Below, piece after piece: positions 1-10,302 of a stretch of DNA of 31,115 nucleotides. Below the pieces are notes generated by a model. That model was given only the letters and a program-made list of their open reading frames with translations. It was not told where the DNA came from and ran no database searches. The translations under genes were made by a program, and so were the position numbers. The stretch is from Mesotaenium endlicherianum. Taxonomy: Eukaryota > Streptophyta > Zygnematophyceae > Zygnematales > Mesotaeniaceae. The stretch is taken from NCBI GenBank assembly GCA_009602735.1, contig WELA01001240.1, positions 25,005-56,119 of the forward strand, in the 5' to 3' direction. Within the stretch, counting starts at the first letter, position 1, and each line of letters begins with the position of its first letter.

Positions 1-247
1 GAGAGAGATCTGAATCCAAGGCGAGAAGCCATTGATACGCACTGTCTTCTAACCTTGCTTATGTATGAGTTTACTGATTTGCATTATTGATGTTAGTTTA
101 CTCTCATTTGACTGACGAATAGTATTCCCTGCTAGTGTATTGTCCTTTGCCGTTTAACGAGTTAACGGAAATACCATAAAGATTACTTGCTGATATAAAG
201 ATCTTTATTAATTGTTAATCGCCTATTTGGTAAGTCGATTCATTTCA
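1..247 (+). repeat. Family-B LTR, 3' part (truncated by window edge)
   Basis: This is the right-hand part of a family-B LTR. It matches the ends of the LTRs at 2273-2985 and 21815-22531 almost base for base, including the terminal GATTCATTTCA. The left part lies outside the window. It abuts an opposite-facing LTR fragment without spacer, so it probably inserted into that older LTR. The five bases just after it (CTGAC) would then be one copy of a target duplication whose partner is off-window. It contains no coding sequence. Confidence 0.85.
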
Positions 248-406
248 CTGACCTAGTAGACTTCAGCCTGCTGCTCCCGGCTAAGTTATTAAACTGGTAG
301 TTATATAAAGTCCAGTAGGCTCAATACTAACTAAGTTCAGCAGGTTGAACTTATTTAACTATTATATTTAAATGAATAGTATACCTACCAATATAGATTC
401 ATTACA
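248..406 (-). repeat. Family-B LTR, 5' part on the minus strand (B3 3' LTR)
   Basis: Read on the minus strand this segment starts TGTAATGAATC and continues with the same CAGC/GCTG hairpin-rich sequence that opens the other family-B LTRs. Only about the first 160 bp remain before the junction with the opposite-facing LTR at 247. On the minus strand it is preceded by a purine-rich tract like that of B1 and B2, so it is the 3' LTR of a minus-strand element (B3) whose ORF3 remains appear further right. Confidence 0.8.
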
Positions 407-421
407 ATCCCTCCAACTTAA
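407..421 (-). promoter_or_regulatory. Polypurine tract of element B3
   Basis: The minus strand reads TTAAGTTGGAGGGAT directly before the LTR start. The same tract precedes the 3' LTRs of B1 (AAGTTAGAGGGA) and B2 (AAGTTGGAAAGA). By family knowledge this is where plus-strand DNA synthesis is primed. The TTAA within it is also the PB1 insertion site. Confidence 0.7.
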
Positions 422-707
422 CACTAGATGGCCCGAAGCATCTAATATGATGCAACGCACAGATTCTGATGCATTTACTTGCTCCCCTTGCAACCTCTGT
501 ATATTTCTTAATACTTATTTGTTCTTATCAAAATTAGTCTTAGACAACGGGCTATATCGCCAAGTGTCCACAATTAAATCTATAGGTAAAAGCGACAAAA
601 CGCGTACAAGTTATTCGCATTACCGTACGGTGCTAATTTCGGTTTCGATGAAGAAAATGAACCGAAAAGAAGGCTAACAGACTTCTTCTTCGCGAGCTTC
701 GTCCGCC

Positions 708-3700
708 ATGGATGCCTCTGAATGTTCGTTAGACGCACTTTTAGACGCTAAAATTTTGGTTCTCGCTGCTCACTTCGGTTCTGCGTGGGCGAAAGAGAAG
801 TTTGATGCTTATTGGGATGAGTTGTTGATAGAAGGAGTGGTGAAGAAGCGGGTGGTGGGGAAAAAGAAGGAGGGTTGTGTGTACGAGGTGTATTTTGTCT
901 ATGATAAGAGTAAGCAGAGATTTTTAGAGTTTTTCGTGAGAGAACACCTTCGCAAAGAGTCTAAGACACTCCATGATTTTTGTGAGGGTGTGTACTCGCG
1001 GAAAGATGAGGAGGAAGAACCGGAAAAAGAAGTTCTGCAGGAAGATGACCGTAGGTCATCTTTCCAAGTGTCTGAGACCCCTTTGGTGCCTCAAGAACTA
1101 GATATAGGGCAGCAAGGTTCTCAACCTAGCATAGATGGTAGCCAGCTCTCATTTGACAGAAGGAAGAGGGGTCAGCCTGTGGGGTCAAACAAGATAGCAG
1201 CTCCTTCCATTAGGAGTAAGTTCATGTTTCAAGGGCCCTCTCTCACAACAAAAAAAGGAAAAGAGCCCATGATAGAATCTGATTCCAACCCTGAGAGCAA
1301 CAACAGCAGTTATGGGGAAGACAGGTTGTCTTCCGAGGAGGAAGAGGAGGTGCCTCTTGCTCCTACCATGCTAGAGGAGGAGGAGGAGGAGGAGGAGTAG
1401 GAAGAAATTTGGGATTGGAAGGAGCCTGCCCGCGGAGACTCCTGCCAGGCGGACTTGCTGCAGCCTAGCACTACACATCACCATGGCTTGCAGGGCATTC
1501 CAGACAGGAGGTTCAGAAGCTTGAGCCCCTTTGGGATCTTTTGTTTGTTCATGCCTATTGCATTCTTTCAGCAGTTGGTATTGGAGACAAACAATTATGC
1601 ATCACTACATCCTGTCAGAGGTTGGATTCCTGTCACATGCACAGAGATGGTTGTTTTCCATGGGCTATGAATGGCTATGGGCTTGCATGGACTACCGAGA
1701 CTGAGGAGTTACCGGCAGAAGATTGTGAAAGGGCCTATTACACTTCTTAGCTTTGGCAGATTCATGAGTAGGAATAGGTTCAAAGAGATTAGAAGATTCT
1801 TTCATCTCAAAGATAATAGACAGAGAACATGCTTTCCTCCAGACTCTAGAGAATACAAGCTATGGCAGCTCCAACCCTTCACAAACTTGTGCATAGAAAC
1901 CTTCAGCAAGTACTACAGCCCTGGTGCAACCCTCACAGTAGATGAAAGAACCATTCCTATCCGCAACAAAAAGTGTCCCATTAGAGTGTACAACTCCTCC
2001 AAACCATACAAGTATGGCATAGAAGTATTTACTATTTGTGATGCAATTACTTACTTTTGCTATGCCTTTATCATCTATGATAGGGTGAAGAAAGATGGAG
2101 CTAAAACTGATATTGTGTTAGACCTTGTAGCTATGCTTCCTGTTGGTAGGTTGTTTACACTCATCCTTGATAAAGGTTTTAGCTCACCTCACCTCTTCTC
2201 AAAGCTAGCACAACTAGGACATGGAGCCACTGGCACAGTTGTGTCCACGAGGAAGAATTATCCTAAGGCTATTGTAATGAATCAGTATATTGGTTGATAT
2301 AATATTCATTCAAATATAACAGTTAAATAAGTTCAGCCTGCTGAACTTTAGTTAATAATCAGTCTGCTGGACTTTATACTTAATATCAGTTTAATCACTC
2401 AGCCGCAGGCTGAAGTCAACTTAAGTCAGCTTGCTGACTCATTCTTTGACAGCCAGCTGACTTCCGTACTCGGTAGCAGCGAACTGCCTCAATATGCATC
2501 TAAGTGTGGTATGCTAGATGAATGGCCAGATGACATCCCTATGATGGATGGCGATTCGGGATGATGGGAGATGGCGGTGGATTTGGTTAACCGAGGTCCT
2601 ACCAACGTGGTTAACTCCCGAGTAGGCGGTGCCATCGCACTGACCGTTGAACAGTAAACTCATTCCATGTACATATGCTAGGCATTGCTCTCGAGTTCGG
2701 CATTCGGAAACGAAGCCAACTCTCTTGTACAGCTTACTGAGAGAGATCTGAATCCAAGGCGAGAAACCATTGATACGCACTGTCTTCTAACCTTGCTTAT
2801 GTATGAGTTTACTGAGTGCATTATTGATGCTAGTTTACTTGCATTTGATTTACGAGTGTTGTTCACTGCTAGTGTGTTGTCCTTTTGCCGTTTAAGCAGT
2901 TAACGGAAAATCCATAAAGATTACTTGCTGATATAAAGATCTTTATTAATTCTTAATTGCTTATTTGGTAAGTCGATTCATTTCAGCTATGTTGTATATG
3001 AAGCCTGATAGCCAGCCTAAAGGTGCTTGTCTGGCAGCTTACAATGAACACCCCCCTATGGTAGCAGCTGTTTGGAATGACAAAGCTCCTTGTGCATTTC
3101 TATCTACAGCCAAAGGGCTAGCTCCCCAAACACAAACAAGGCGTAACGAAAACCAGAAACTTGTCCTTCCAGCTCCTGAGTTAGTTGAGCACTACAACTT
3201 GTATAAAGATGCTGTAGATCAATATGATGCATACTGTTTGAAGAGGGGCTACAGTGCTGAGAGAGTTCTAGTCAACAGGAAGTGGTGGCACAGGGCATAT
3301 TTGGGTCTCTTTGATGGCCTTCTAGCTAATGTGTTTATCATGCACAAGATGGTGAATCCTACCGCGGACAGGTGGGACACTTACTTAGACATCATGGATG
3401 AGATGTGTTCTTTCCAGCACCCTAATGAAGCAGGTTCGAGTGGAGTGTCAACAAGGGTTGTGGCAGCTCAGCCTGCAGGAGAAGGAAGGTTCAGTGGCAA
3501 GCACTTTCTAGCGGAGGTAGAGAAAAGATACTATTGCGTCGTGTGCGTTGCCGGTACTTTTGGACATCGTGCTAATAGAAAGAGAGCTAAGTATAGTGAC
3601 TACAAGTGCTTGCAGTGCAATGTCTATTTGTGTGCTGCCCCTTGCTTTCAGATCTACCATACAACCAGAGAGATTCCCCATCTTGATCTTGGACCAAAGA

Positions 3701-3717
3701 GAAAGAAGAGGAAATAG
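708..3717 (+). pseudogene. piggyBac-like transposase, broken by two stops and a solo LTR
   Basis: The protein is a DDD transposase that would cut and paste at TTAA in the nucleus. An N-terminal domain (708 to ~965) rich in aromatic and basic residues is followed by an acidic Glu-rich linker. The catalytic core follows, with candidate acidic residues in VDER (1941), LILDKGF (2169) and AVDQYD (3217). The C-terminal Cys/His cross-brace domain (about 3528-3663) has CVVC, CLQC and a CF..YH ending. The whole left part stays in one frame but has TAG at 1398 and TGA at 1668. A 713-bp LTR with its 5-bp duplication interrupts it at 2273. Removing these 718 bp would leave both flanks in the same frame, so the LTR came after a largely intact gene. 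The ATG at 708 is the first in frame. It is now non-functional unless the stops are bypassed. Confidence 0.85.
2273..2985 (+). repeat. Solo family-B LTR inside PB1, with target duplication GCTAT
   Basis: The 713-bp sequence starts TGTAATGAATC and ends GATTCATTTCA, so its ends form an inverted repeat with 10 of 11 positions matching. GCTAT flanks it on both sides (2268-2272 and 2986-2990), the 5-bp duplication expected from a Ty3-type integrase. No internal region is present. A full element must have inserted and then recombined between its LTRs. This copy defines the exact ends of the family-B LTR. Confidence 0.92.
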
Positions 3718-3947
3718 AGACATTTGGGCGTGATAACGACGATAATTGTACATTCTTTTATAAGGTATAATTAATGTGTGCTATTGCTATAAAACTTCTG
3801 AGGGCATGAGACTCATGTGCTGATGTAACTGTATTTTATTATATTTTTAGTTTTTCCAAAAATAAGAATATTGCAAATTTTGCCCCTGAAGAGTGAATGT
3901 TTGACTTATTCAATTCATTTTTTATAATTAAAATAACAAAAAAAAAA

Positions 3948-4267
3948 TCAAAAAGCTGTCAAAGTACTTATGTGGTGTGCATAATTTGAAGTTAGCATGA
4001 TCTCTGTGCACTTCAGAAAGTGCTGCTCTGGAGTCTCTTTGGTCATCTCCTCCAGCCGTTCCCGAGAAAAAGAGTATCTCACTGACCTCCCCCTTTTGGG
4101 TGCAGGTGGGGGTTCCTGGGACCTGACAGCATACAGGTCTTTCTCCCCTTGCTTACTCGCCCATTTTACATAAGCATGCTTCCCCTTCAAGATAAAATCT
4201 CTAGCTCTCGTCCTATCCTCTTGTGTCTCCTCACTCATGCAATCCCTGACTCCATCCAGCTTTGGGT
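3948..4267 (-). pseudogene. Family-B ORF3, 3' half of copy B3
   Basis: The minus strand encodes the C-terminal half of the family-B post-pol protein. Recognisable blocks are a W-D-P-K-L-D-G start, a C-M-S-E-E segment, and HAYVKWASKQGEKDL, which corresponds to HVYVKWAGKQGEKDL in B2. A basic RGRS segment follows in both copies. Element A interrupts the gene exactly between the codons of A-A-W and D-P-K. The other half continues at 10953-11628 in the same frame once A and one CCCAT are discounted. The last ~40 codons match nothing else here and may already be past a deletion junction with PB1. Function is unknown. Confidence 0.7.
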
Positions 4268-4272
4268 CCCAT
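4268..4272. repeat. Target-site duplication of element A, left copy
   Basis: CCCAT immediately precedes the 5' LTR and is repeated immediately after the 3' LTR at 10953-10957. A perfect 5-bp duplication fixes the element's outer ends. Confidence 0.93.
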
Positions 4273-4775
4273 TGTAGTGATTTGAGTTATTATATATTAG
4301 TATGCATATAATTTAATGTTTTCAAATATATTTGGAGTGGTATTGTGTGGAGTCAAGTGTGAATAGGTACTCTAGTAACTTGGTTCATGTCCTTTGTACC
4401 TTCCAAGGCATTTTCGAAGTTAGAGGAAAGACCTAGAAGAACTCCATGTGGCAAAAGTCAGATGTGCCATTTTTAGGTCAAAAGGACATGTGTACATTAT
4501 TCTAGAAAGAGGTGGCAAGTTTTGGGATGTGTTGGGTGCCAACACATCAACATACACCTTCCTAGAAATTACTTATGTAGCAAGTATATAAACAAGAGCT
4601 AGAACATAGAAAGACATTCCAGAATCACTCTTGTACTTGCCAAAATCCAGAAATATATTAACTTTCAAGAAGCCATCTCTCTTTCAAGAAGCTACCACTT
4701 GTGTTCAAAGATCCTTGTCTTGAATAGATAAAGTATTCTGTTTTACTAAGTACTTTATCTATCTGTTTCACTACA
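4273..4775 (+). repeat. 5' LTR of element A
   Basis: The 503-bp LTR starts TGTAGTGATT and ends TTTCACTACA, giving a TGTAGTGA/TCACTACA inverted terminus. It matches the 3' LTR with about eight substitutions and no length change. A likely TATA box (TATATAAA, 4585-4592) lies ~180 bp before its end. A near-duplicate CTTTCAAGAAGC pair occurs about 20-45 bp downstream of 4645. Confidence 0.95.
4585..4592 (+). promoter_or_regulatory. TATA box in the 5' LTR of element A
   Basis: TATATAAA is the best core-promoter candidate in the LTR, placed so that transcription would start ~30 bp downstream and leave a ~160-bp R-U5 region. The same sequence is kept in the 3' LTR (about 10762-10769). This is inferred from sequence alone. 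Confidence 0.55.
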
Positions 4776-4776
4776 G

Positions 4777-4793
4777 TGGTATCGGAGCTAGGC
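4777..4793 (+). promoter_or_regulatory. Primer-binding site, initiator tRNA-Met type
   Basis: TGGTATCGGAGCTAGGC begins two bases after the LTR. It closely matches the TGGTATCAGAGCCAGG primer site that plant LTR retrotransposons use to pair with the 3' end of initiator tRNA-Met, with two mismatches. This is one of the better hints at a plant host. Confidence 0.85.
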
Positions 4794-4812
4794 ACTTTGG
4801 TAGCACAAGAAG

Positions 4813-6093
4813 ATGGCCGATCCTCAAGACCAACAGCAAGCTTTCGAAGGAAGCCCTTCCTCTCCAAGACACCCTCCTCCAGCGCCGATGGGAGAGCCCA
4901 CTCAAGAAAATCTGCAACAACAAGAAGCACCACAAGGAGGAGCACACCCTCCTCCAGCGTCGATGGGAGAGCCTACTCAAGGAAATCTCCAACAACAAGA
5001 AGCACCACAAGGAGGAGCACCGTCAAATCCCGTGGCAGCCGCTATAGCAAAGTTGACCCCACCACAAGGAGTTCCCGCAAATGAGTGGGCAGCCTTCCTA
5101 ATGACCGTCCACAACCAAGTGGGCTTGGCCACCTATGAAGCAACCGTGCAAGCGTCAAGAGAAGCTATGGCTGCCATGGTTGCCCCTATTGCGAGCAATG
5201 CTCAAAATCCAGCCCCGGCTCAAGCGCCTCCACAAGAGCCAACGAGAGCAAGGAAACTCATCAAGCCCGGCAAACCCGACACTTTCAACCCCGGGAAAGG
5301 TGCCAACCTGAATTTATGGCTCTACCAAGTGGAGACGTACCTCGCATTCCTTGAAGTACCCGAGGAGGACTACGTTCCCTTTGCCGTTACCTTACTTAGA
5401 GGAGCAGCAACATCATGGTGGCGTAACTATCAAGCGGCTATATATCAAGCTATGGCGCACCCCATGCTCGGCCAAGAGCCCCCACCATCATATGCAAGAT
5501 GGGCAGATTTTCGTGAGGCCCTCAAGAAGCAATTCATGCCCATCAATGCGGAGAAGATTGCCCGAGGAAAGCTCCACCATCTCAAGCAAACGACGTCCGT
5601 TCAAGAGTATACATCCAGATTTCACGCCCTCACTCTTGAGATCCCCAACATGTCTCTCGAGGAGAAGATTGACCGCTACATCTTTGGCCTCAAACCCAAG
5701 GTGGCAAAGGAAGTGGAGTTACGCGACTTGACGGACTTCTCAAAGATCATTGAAGTGGCCCAAAAGGTGGATACCTTGGATTTCAAGCACTCCGTGCCTT
5801 CATCTTCACGGGTACCGACGACGCGGGTGTACGCAGCCCCTTCCACATCCGAATCTGGACCCACACCCATGGAAATCGGAGTTATTAAAAGGGACCCCGC
5901 GGCTGCCCGGAAGAGTGGAAGACCCTCCAATGACACTTATGATGCAAGAAACCAGCAAGGAGTGAAAGCAAGACTCTCCCCGGCTGAAAAAGAAGCTCTC
6001 ATGACGGCTGGACTATGCTTTTATTGCAAGGAAAAGGGCCATCGTGCACTTTCATGCCCCAAAAAGTTGTCAAAAAACGGACAGCGCCGGTAG
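4813..6093 (+). CDS. gag: Gag of element A
   Basis: This 426-residue capsid/nucleocapsid polyprotein would form the cytoplasmic particle that packages element RNA. Residues 1-75 are Gln/Pro-rich with a 25-residue tandem duplication. The central part (roughly 150-320) is a typical retrotransposon Gag domain, with [22 protein letters not shown] and a later [12 protein letters not shown] block. One CCHC zinc knuckle follows (C402-x2-C-x4-H-x4-C415). The stop falls 11 residues after the last knuckle Cys and overlaps pol, which is read in the -1 frame. The ATG at 4813 is the first in frame after the primer site and gives a 37-nt leader from the LTR end. No damage is visible. Confidence 0.93.
   Translation: MADPQDQQQAFEGSPSSPRHPPPAPMGEPTQENLQQQEAPQGGAHPPPASMGEPTQGNLQQQEAPQGGAPSNPVAAAIAKLTPPQGVPANEWAAFLMTVHNQVGLATYEATVQASREAMAAMVAPIASNAQNPAPAQAPPQEPTRARKLIKPGKPDTFNPGKGANLNLWLYQVETYLAFLEVPEEDYVPFAVTLLRGAATSWWRNYQAAIYQAMAHPMLGQEPPPSYARWADFREALKKQFMPINAEKIARGKLHHLKQTTSVQEYTSRFHALTLEIPNMSLEEKIDRYIFGLKPKVAKEVELRDLTDFSKIIEVAQKVDTLDFKHSVPSSSRVPTTRVYAAPSTSESGPTPMEIGVIKRDPAAARKSGRPSNDTYDARNQQGVKARLSPAEKEALMTAGLCFYCKEKGHRALSCPKKLSKNGQRR
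4870..5019 (+). repeat. 75-bp tandem duplication in gag
   Basis: Two adjacent 75-bp units (4870-4944 and 4945-5019) differ at only a few positions. They encode HPPPA(P/S)MGEPTQ and a following Gln-rich stretch twice. The frame is kept, so Gag gained 25 residues. The high identity suggests a recent duplication. Confidence 0.95.
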
Positions 6094-9000
6094 GCCAGGA
6101 GCCTACCACCCCAAGACCCACTTCACGAGAAGGCAACACGCCAAGTGAGGTGGAGACCCCCGTTGAAGACGACGTTCCAGCCCCAATGAGTTTGAGAGGT
6201 TACCTTGGAGGAGAGAAGGTCCACATCTTGGTGGATAGCGGAGCTCAAGGCAACTTCATTGCTGCAGATTTTGCCACCAAGCACGGTATTACTATGCGAA
6301 CTCTTGACCACGACGAGGAGATTATGATGCCCGATGGATTCTCCTATACTACCCCTTCCAAGAAGACGTACCCCTTGGCACTCTCTATCAAGTCCTTCAA
6401 GGATAGAGTAGTGTTCTCCCCCATGCAATTGGGCAAGTACGACGTCATCCTAGGGACGCCTTGGTTGACCAAGCACAACCCCCAAGTTGATTGGAGGACC
6501 GGTACTATCAAGATCAAGAATGACATCACTTCAAGAATCTGTATTTTGCGCGCAATCCAGAATATCCAGACCCAAGACATCCAGAAGCCGGCACACGAGA
6601 TACTATTGTCCGCCCTCCAACTCAAGAGACTTGTGAGGAAGGGACACGAGCTTCTTTTGGCCTTGATCACGCCAAAAGACATCAAGAAAGACATCGAGAG
6701 TCAAGAAGGCAGCCCCGTTCCCAAGGAGATACAAGAAGTCTTAGAGGACTACAAAGAAGTGTTCTCCCCGGAATTGCCCAAGGGCCTACCCCCCAAAAGA
6801 TTCGTAGACCACAAGATAGAGTTGGAGCCCGGAAGCAAGCCCATCTCTCGGCCTACGTTCAAAATGTCATACACGGAGCTAGACGAAGTCAAGAAGCAAA
6901 TCAAGGAGCTACTGGAGCATGGCTTCATTCGACCTAGCAAGTCGCCATTTGGAGCCCCGGTGCTATTTGTCAAGAAGAAAGATGGTACCTTGAGGATGTG
7001 TGTGGACTATCGCGCCCTCAACAAGATCACCATCAAGAATCGATACCCGCTGCCGCGCATGGATGAGCTCATGGACCGGCTGGTTGGAGCCAAGTACTTC
7101 ACGAAGATTGACTTACGGAGCGGCTACCACCAGATTCGCATCGCAGAACCGGACATAGAGAAGACGGCATTCAGGACAAGATATGGACATTTTGAGTTCA
7201 TGGTCCTGCCATTTGGACTCACCAACGCGCCAGCAACTTTCATGACTATGATGAACACCATATTTCAGCCCATGTTGGACAGATTTGTGGTGGTATTCAT
7301 CGATGACATCCTTATCTACAGCAAGACCCTTGAAGAGCATGCGAGACACTTGAAAGAAGTCCTTGAAGTATTGAAGCAAAACAAGCTGTTTGCGAAGGAG
7401 TCAAAATGCGAGTTTGCCAAACAAGAAGTGGAGTTCCTAGGTCTCCACGTGACTGCTGATGGCATCAAGATAGACCCCAAGAAGACCACGGTGGTGGAGG
7501 AATGGCCAACCCCCACGACCAAGAAAGAACTCCAGTCATTCTTGGGATTTGCCAATTGGTACAGAAAATTCATCCAAGGCTTCTCGCACATAGCAGCCCC
7601 CCTGACAGATCTACTCAAGAAGGACAGGCTATATACATGGACCGAGAAAGAGGAAGAGGCATTTCAAGAGTTAAAGCGAAGATTGACCACATCCCCGGTG
7701 CTCACACTCCCAAGTCCAAACCCAGATTGGCCCTTCCACGTCATCACCGATGCATCTTCCTATGCAATAGGAGCAATCCTGCTTCAAGACCAAGGCAAGG
7801 GACTGCAGCCCATCGCCTACGAGTCAAGGAAGCTAAATCCAGCCGAGCAAAATTATACAACCACGGAGCGAGAGGCATTGGCGATTGTACATGCCTTGAA
7901 GGTTTGGCGCTGCTACGTTGAAGGACGCAAAGTACTGGTCACCACGGACCACGAGGCGTTAAAGCACCTCCAAACGCAGCCGTATCTCTCAAGGAGACAA
8001 GCAAGATGGAGCGGATACTTGCAACAATACAACATCACGATTCAGTACCAGCCCGGCAAGACAAACCCGGCTGACCCCCTCTCAAGACTGCAATTAAATG
8101 CAGTGATGGTATCCCTGAAGACAGATCTGGAAGCTCGATTTTCAGCCGCCTATGAAAGAGACCCTTACTACAAGAACGGAGAAGCAGCCTTGGACCCATG
8201 CAAGAAGCAAGAAGGCAATTATTGGGTGAGGCAAGATACGGGCCAGAGATGTGTTCCTAATGACTTAGACCTCCGGCTCTTGCTTCTACGAGAAGCACAC
8301 GACAACCCTCTTGGAGGACACTTTGGAATCCTAAGGACCACGGGCGTTCTAGCTAGGACTTATTGTTGGCCAGGCATGTCTAAGCAAGTCAAGGAGTACT
8401 GCAGGAGCTGTGACACATGCCAAAGAATCAAGCCATCATCGCAAAAGGCGGGAGGACTCCTCCAACCACTACCAATCCCCGAAAGACAATGGACGGACAT
8501 CTCAATGGACCTTATCGTGGACTTGCCCGTGACACCTCGAGGCCATAATGCAATACTCACGGCGGTGGACAGACTTACCAAGATGGCTCATTTTATTCCC
8601 ACGACGACTAAGGCTACAGCACCACAACTTGCAAGACTCATCTTTGACAACATCTTCCGACTCCATGGACTACCATCAAGAATTGTGTCAGATAGAGATC
8701 CAAGATTCACAAGCCATTTCTGGAAAAATCTCTTCAAGAACTTGGGTACATCGCTGGATATGTCTACTGCCTACCACCCACAATCAGATGGGCAAACCGA
8801 GCGTATGAATCGTACCCTAAAGACCTCTCTAAAGGCCTACGTGTCTACCCTCGAGCAAGACTGGGACATGTACTTGACCCCCCTCGAGTTTGCCTACAAC
8901 AACACTACGCAGGCCTCTACCCAAGAGTCCCCATTCTTCCTCAACTATGGCTTCCATCCGACCACGCCACTGAGCTTCACGGCTGGCCATGATGAAGTAC

Positions 9001-9680
9001 CTGCAGCCACAGATTTTATGGAGACATTAGAAGCAGCCCTTACAGCAGCGAAGAAAGCTCTACAACACGCGCAAGATGCTCAAGCAAGAGTGGCGAACAG
9101 ATCCAGAAGAGAAATTACGTACAGAGTGGGTGACAACGTGTTACTATCATCCAAGAACATTTCCCTGAACAACAGGCCTGCCGGCAGCAAGTTCTCTCCC
9201 AAGTATTTGGGACCCTTCAAGATTATCCAGCAAGTCAACCCCGTTGCTTTCAAGCTAGAACTTCCCCAGACTATGCACATCGACCCCGTATTCCACGCTT
9301 CCCTCTTCAAGCCATATGTGCAACCCGACAACAAGTTCCCAGGACGTGTGACAACCCCACCAGCCCCAACAATAGTGGATGATCATTTGGAGTACGAAGT
9401 GGAAGACATAGTGGCTATGAGAAATTTCAGGAGACAGCAGCAATACTTGATCAAGTGGAAAGGATATCCAGATTCGGAGAATAGTTGGGTGGCGGCGCAC
9501 TACCTTGACAAAGTTCAGAGAAAGTTGAAGCGCTTCCATGCCGCCAACCCCCATCTTGGACCAGCCCCAAGTCTCTCTACTAGAAGCCCGAAGACTTCAG
9601 GGAGGCAGCCTGCCACCATCAAGAAGCAGCAGAAGACCCCTTGGAGGCAGCCTGCAAGAACAAGAAAGAGGAAAAATTGA
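6015..9680 (+). CDS. pol: Pol of element A: protease, RT, RNase H, integrase, chromodomain
   Basis: The frame is open from 6015, but translation most likely enters it by -1 frameshift at 6078 as a Gag-Pol fusion, so numbers here count from the codon at 6015. Visible domains: aspartic protease with DSG at D74; reverse transcriptase with FIDD at 428-431; RNase H with acidic residues near D579, E620 and D645; integrase zinc domain HHCC starting near H762; integrase core D832, D893 and E929, a D,D-35-E spacing; and a C-terminal chromodomain at about 1127-1176 (YEVEDIV, then YLIKWKGYP). It ends in a basic tail with a repeated GR/WRQPA motif. All catalytic residues I can check are present and there is no stop. 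The protein would copy element RNA in the particle and insert it in nuclear DNA, with the chromodomain steering target choice. Confidence 0.95.
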   Translation: MLLLQGKGPSCTFMPQKVVKKRTAPVGQEPTTPRPTSREGNTPSEVETPVEDDVPAPMSLRGYLGGEKVHILVDSGAQGNFIAADFATKHGITMRTLDHDEEIMMPDGFSYTTPSKKTYPLALSIKSFKDRVVFSPMQLGKYDVILGTPWLTKHNPQVDWRTGTIKIKNDITSRICILRAIQNIQTQDIQKPAHEILLSALQLKRLVRKGHELLLALITPKDIKKDIESQEGSPVPKEIQEVLEDYKEVFSPELPKGLPPKRFVDHKIELEPGSKPISRPTFKMSYTELDEVKKQIKELLEHGFIRPSKSPFGAPVLFVKKKDGTLRMCVDYRALNKITIKNRYPLPRMDELMDRLVGAKYFTKIDLRSGYHQIRIAEPDIEKTAFRTRYGHFEFMVLPFGLTNAPATFMTMMNTIFQPMLDRFVVVFIDDILIYSKTLEEHARHLKEVLEVLKQNKLFAKESKCEFAKQEVEFLGLHVTADGIKIDPKKTTVVEEWPTPTTKKELQSFLGFANWYRKFIQGFSHIAAPLTDLLKKDRLYTWTEKEEEAFQELKRRLTTSPVLTLPSPNPDWPFHVITDASSYAIGAILLQDQGKGLQPIAYESRKLNPAEQNYTTTEREALAIVHALKVWRCYVEGRKVLVTTDHEALKHLQTQPYLSRRQARWSGYLQQYNITIQYQPGKTNPADPLSRLQLNAVMVSLKTDLEARFSAAYERDPYYKNGEAALDPCKKQEGNYWVRQDTGQRCVPNDLDLRLLLLREAHDNPLGGHFGILRTTGVLARTYCWPGMSKQVKEYCRSCDTCQRIKPSSQKAGGLLQPLPIPERQWTDISMDLIVDLPVTPRGHNAILTAVDRLTKMAHFIPTTTKATAPQLARLIFDNIFRLHGLPSRIVSDRDPRFTSHFWKNLFKNLGTSLDMSTAYHPQSDGQTERMNRTLKTSLKAYVSTLEQDWDMYLTPLEFAYNNTTQASTQESPFFLNYGFHPTTPLSFTAGHDEVPAATDFMETLEAALTAAKKALQHAQDAQARVANRSRREITYRVGDNVLLSSKNISLNNRPAGSKFSPKYLGPFKIIQQVNPVAFKLELPQTMHIDPVFHASLFKPYVQPDNKFPGRVTTPPAPTIVDDHLEYEVEDIVAMRNFRRQQQYLIKWKGYPDSENSWVAAHYLDKVQRKLKRFHAANPHLGPAPSLSTRSPKTSGRQPATIKKQQKTPWRQPARTRKRKN
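6072..6107 (+). promoter_or_regulatory. -1 ribosomal frameshift signal at the gag/pol overlap
   Basis: The heptamer A AAA AAC (6072-6078) is in the gag frame as TCA-AAA-AAC, exactly the X-XXY-YYZ arrangement needed for -1 slippage. Ten bases later comes a perfect 7-bp hairpin, GGTAGGC (6089-6095) with GCCTACC (6101-6107) and a 5-nt loop. The gag stop codon lies in its 5' arm. Pol is in the -1 frame relative to gag and is open across the site. Structure and frame agree. That frameshifting actually happens here is inferred from knowledge of retroviral signals. Confidence 0.85.
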
Positions 9681-10302
9681 CATTAGACACTCTTCTCTTC
9701 TCGCAGTTTCTGGACAGAAAACTAAAACTGCTACTGGTAATAGGTCTCTGCATAATAAATTCTGAAAATTTACCTGGCTGTAGTCCATGAGTAGCCGGTC
9801 ATTTAGAGTCCAAGTTTGCTCAATTTGGAGCACTGGTGAGAGAGATATGATGCTCTAAGTAGAAGGGGGTCAGGCTGCTGGCATTGTTAGGGCAGAATAT
9901 GCCTTCTGACATTGTGCCCTCCCCTGAACTTGGAATGCTCTGAAACTCAAGACTCTGGTAGAACATCTTACAGCGCCCAGTTTGAGACTTAGTTTGCAGA
10001 ATTTGGAGAAGTATAGAAGGACTTATGATTTTCAGAAGTTTCTGCACAGATTTGGAGGAGTGCCTACTCTCTCAGCTCTCAACGACACTCCAGAAATGAG
10101 AATGCTCTCAAATTTGGTGACCCGGTAGAGTTCTCCGACGCGGTCCGTCTGGCACTCGAATTTTCAGATTTGGAGCAGTTCTGTGGCCGCTATGAATTTT
10201 TGAGTTCGTGGCAGATTCTGGGCCAACTTGTACAATTTTCTTTATCATTAAGGAGTAGGCTAGCCAATAAGGTCACACCACCTACGACCTTGCCTAGTCT
10301 AC

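Larger units (their letters stand above)
418..3940 (+). mobile_element. piggyBac-type DNA transposon PB1, 3' end unresolved
   Basis: PB1 starts at TTAA (418-421), the target piggyBac elements duplicate, followed by CACTAGATGGCCC. This resembles the CACTAGGTATCCC terminus of PB2. A short inverted repeat, GCATC/GATGC, sits about 15 bp inside the end. The element lies in the 3' region of B3, next to its polypurine tract. Its transposase gene carries two in-frame stops and a later solo LTR insertion. I could not find the matching right terminal repeat. AT-rich sequence after the transposase runs into B3 ORF3 remains at about 3.95 kb, so the right end is probably deleted or strongly diverged. Confidence 0.75.

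Noticed and set aside
372..677. Open frame of 101 codons before the PB1 transposase
   Set aside because: It crosses from the minus-strand LTR through the polypurine tract into the PB1 terminus, so it is not a gene.
3718..3947. Right terminal inverted repeat of PB1
   Set aside because: I looked for the reverse complement of CACTAGATGGCCC followed by TTAA and found none; the nearby TTAA sites lack a terminal repeat.
6123..7618. Several minus-strand open frames within element A pol
   Set aside because: They are antisense shadows of an intact coding frame with no recognisable domain or start context.
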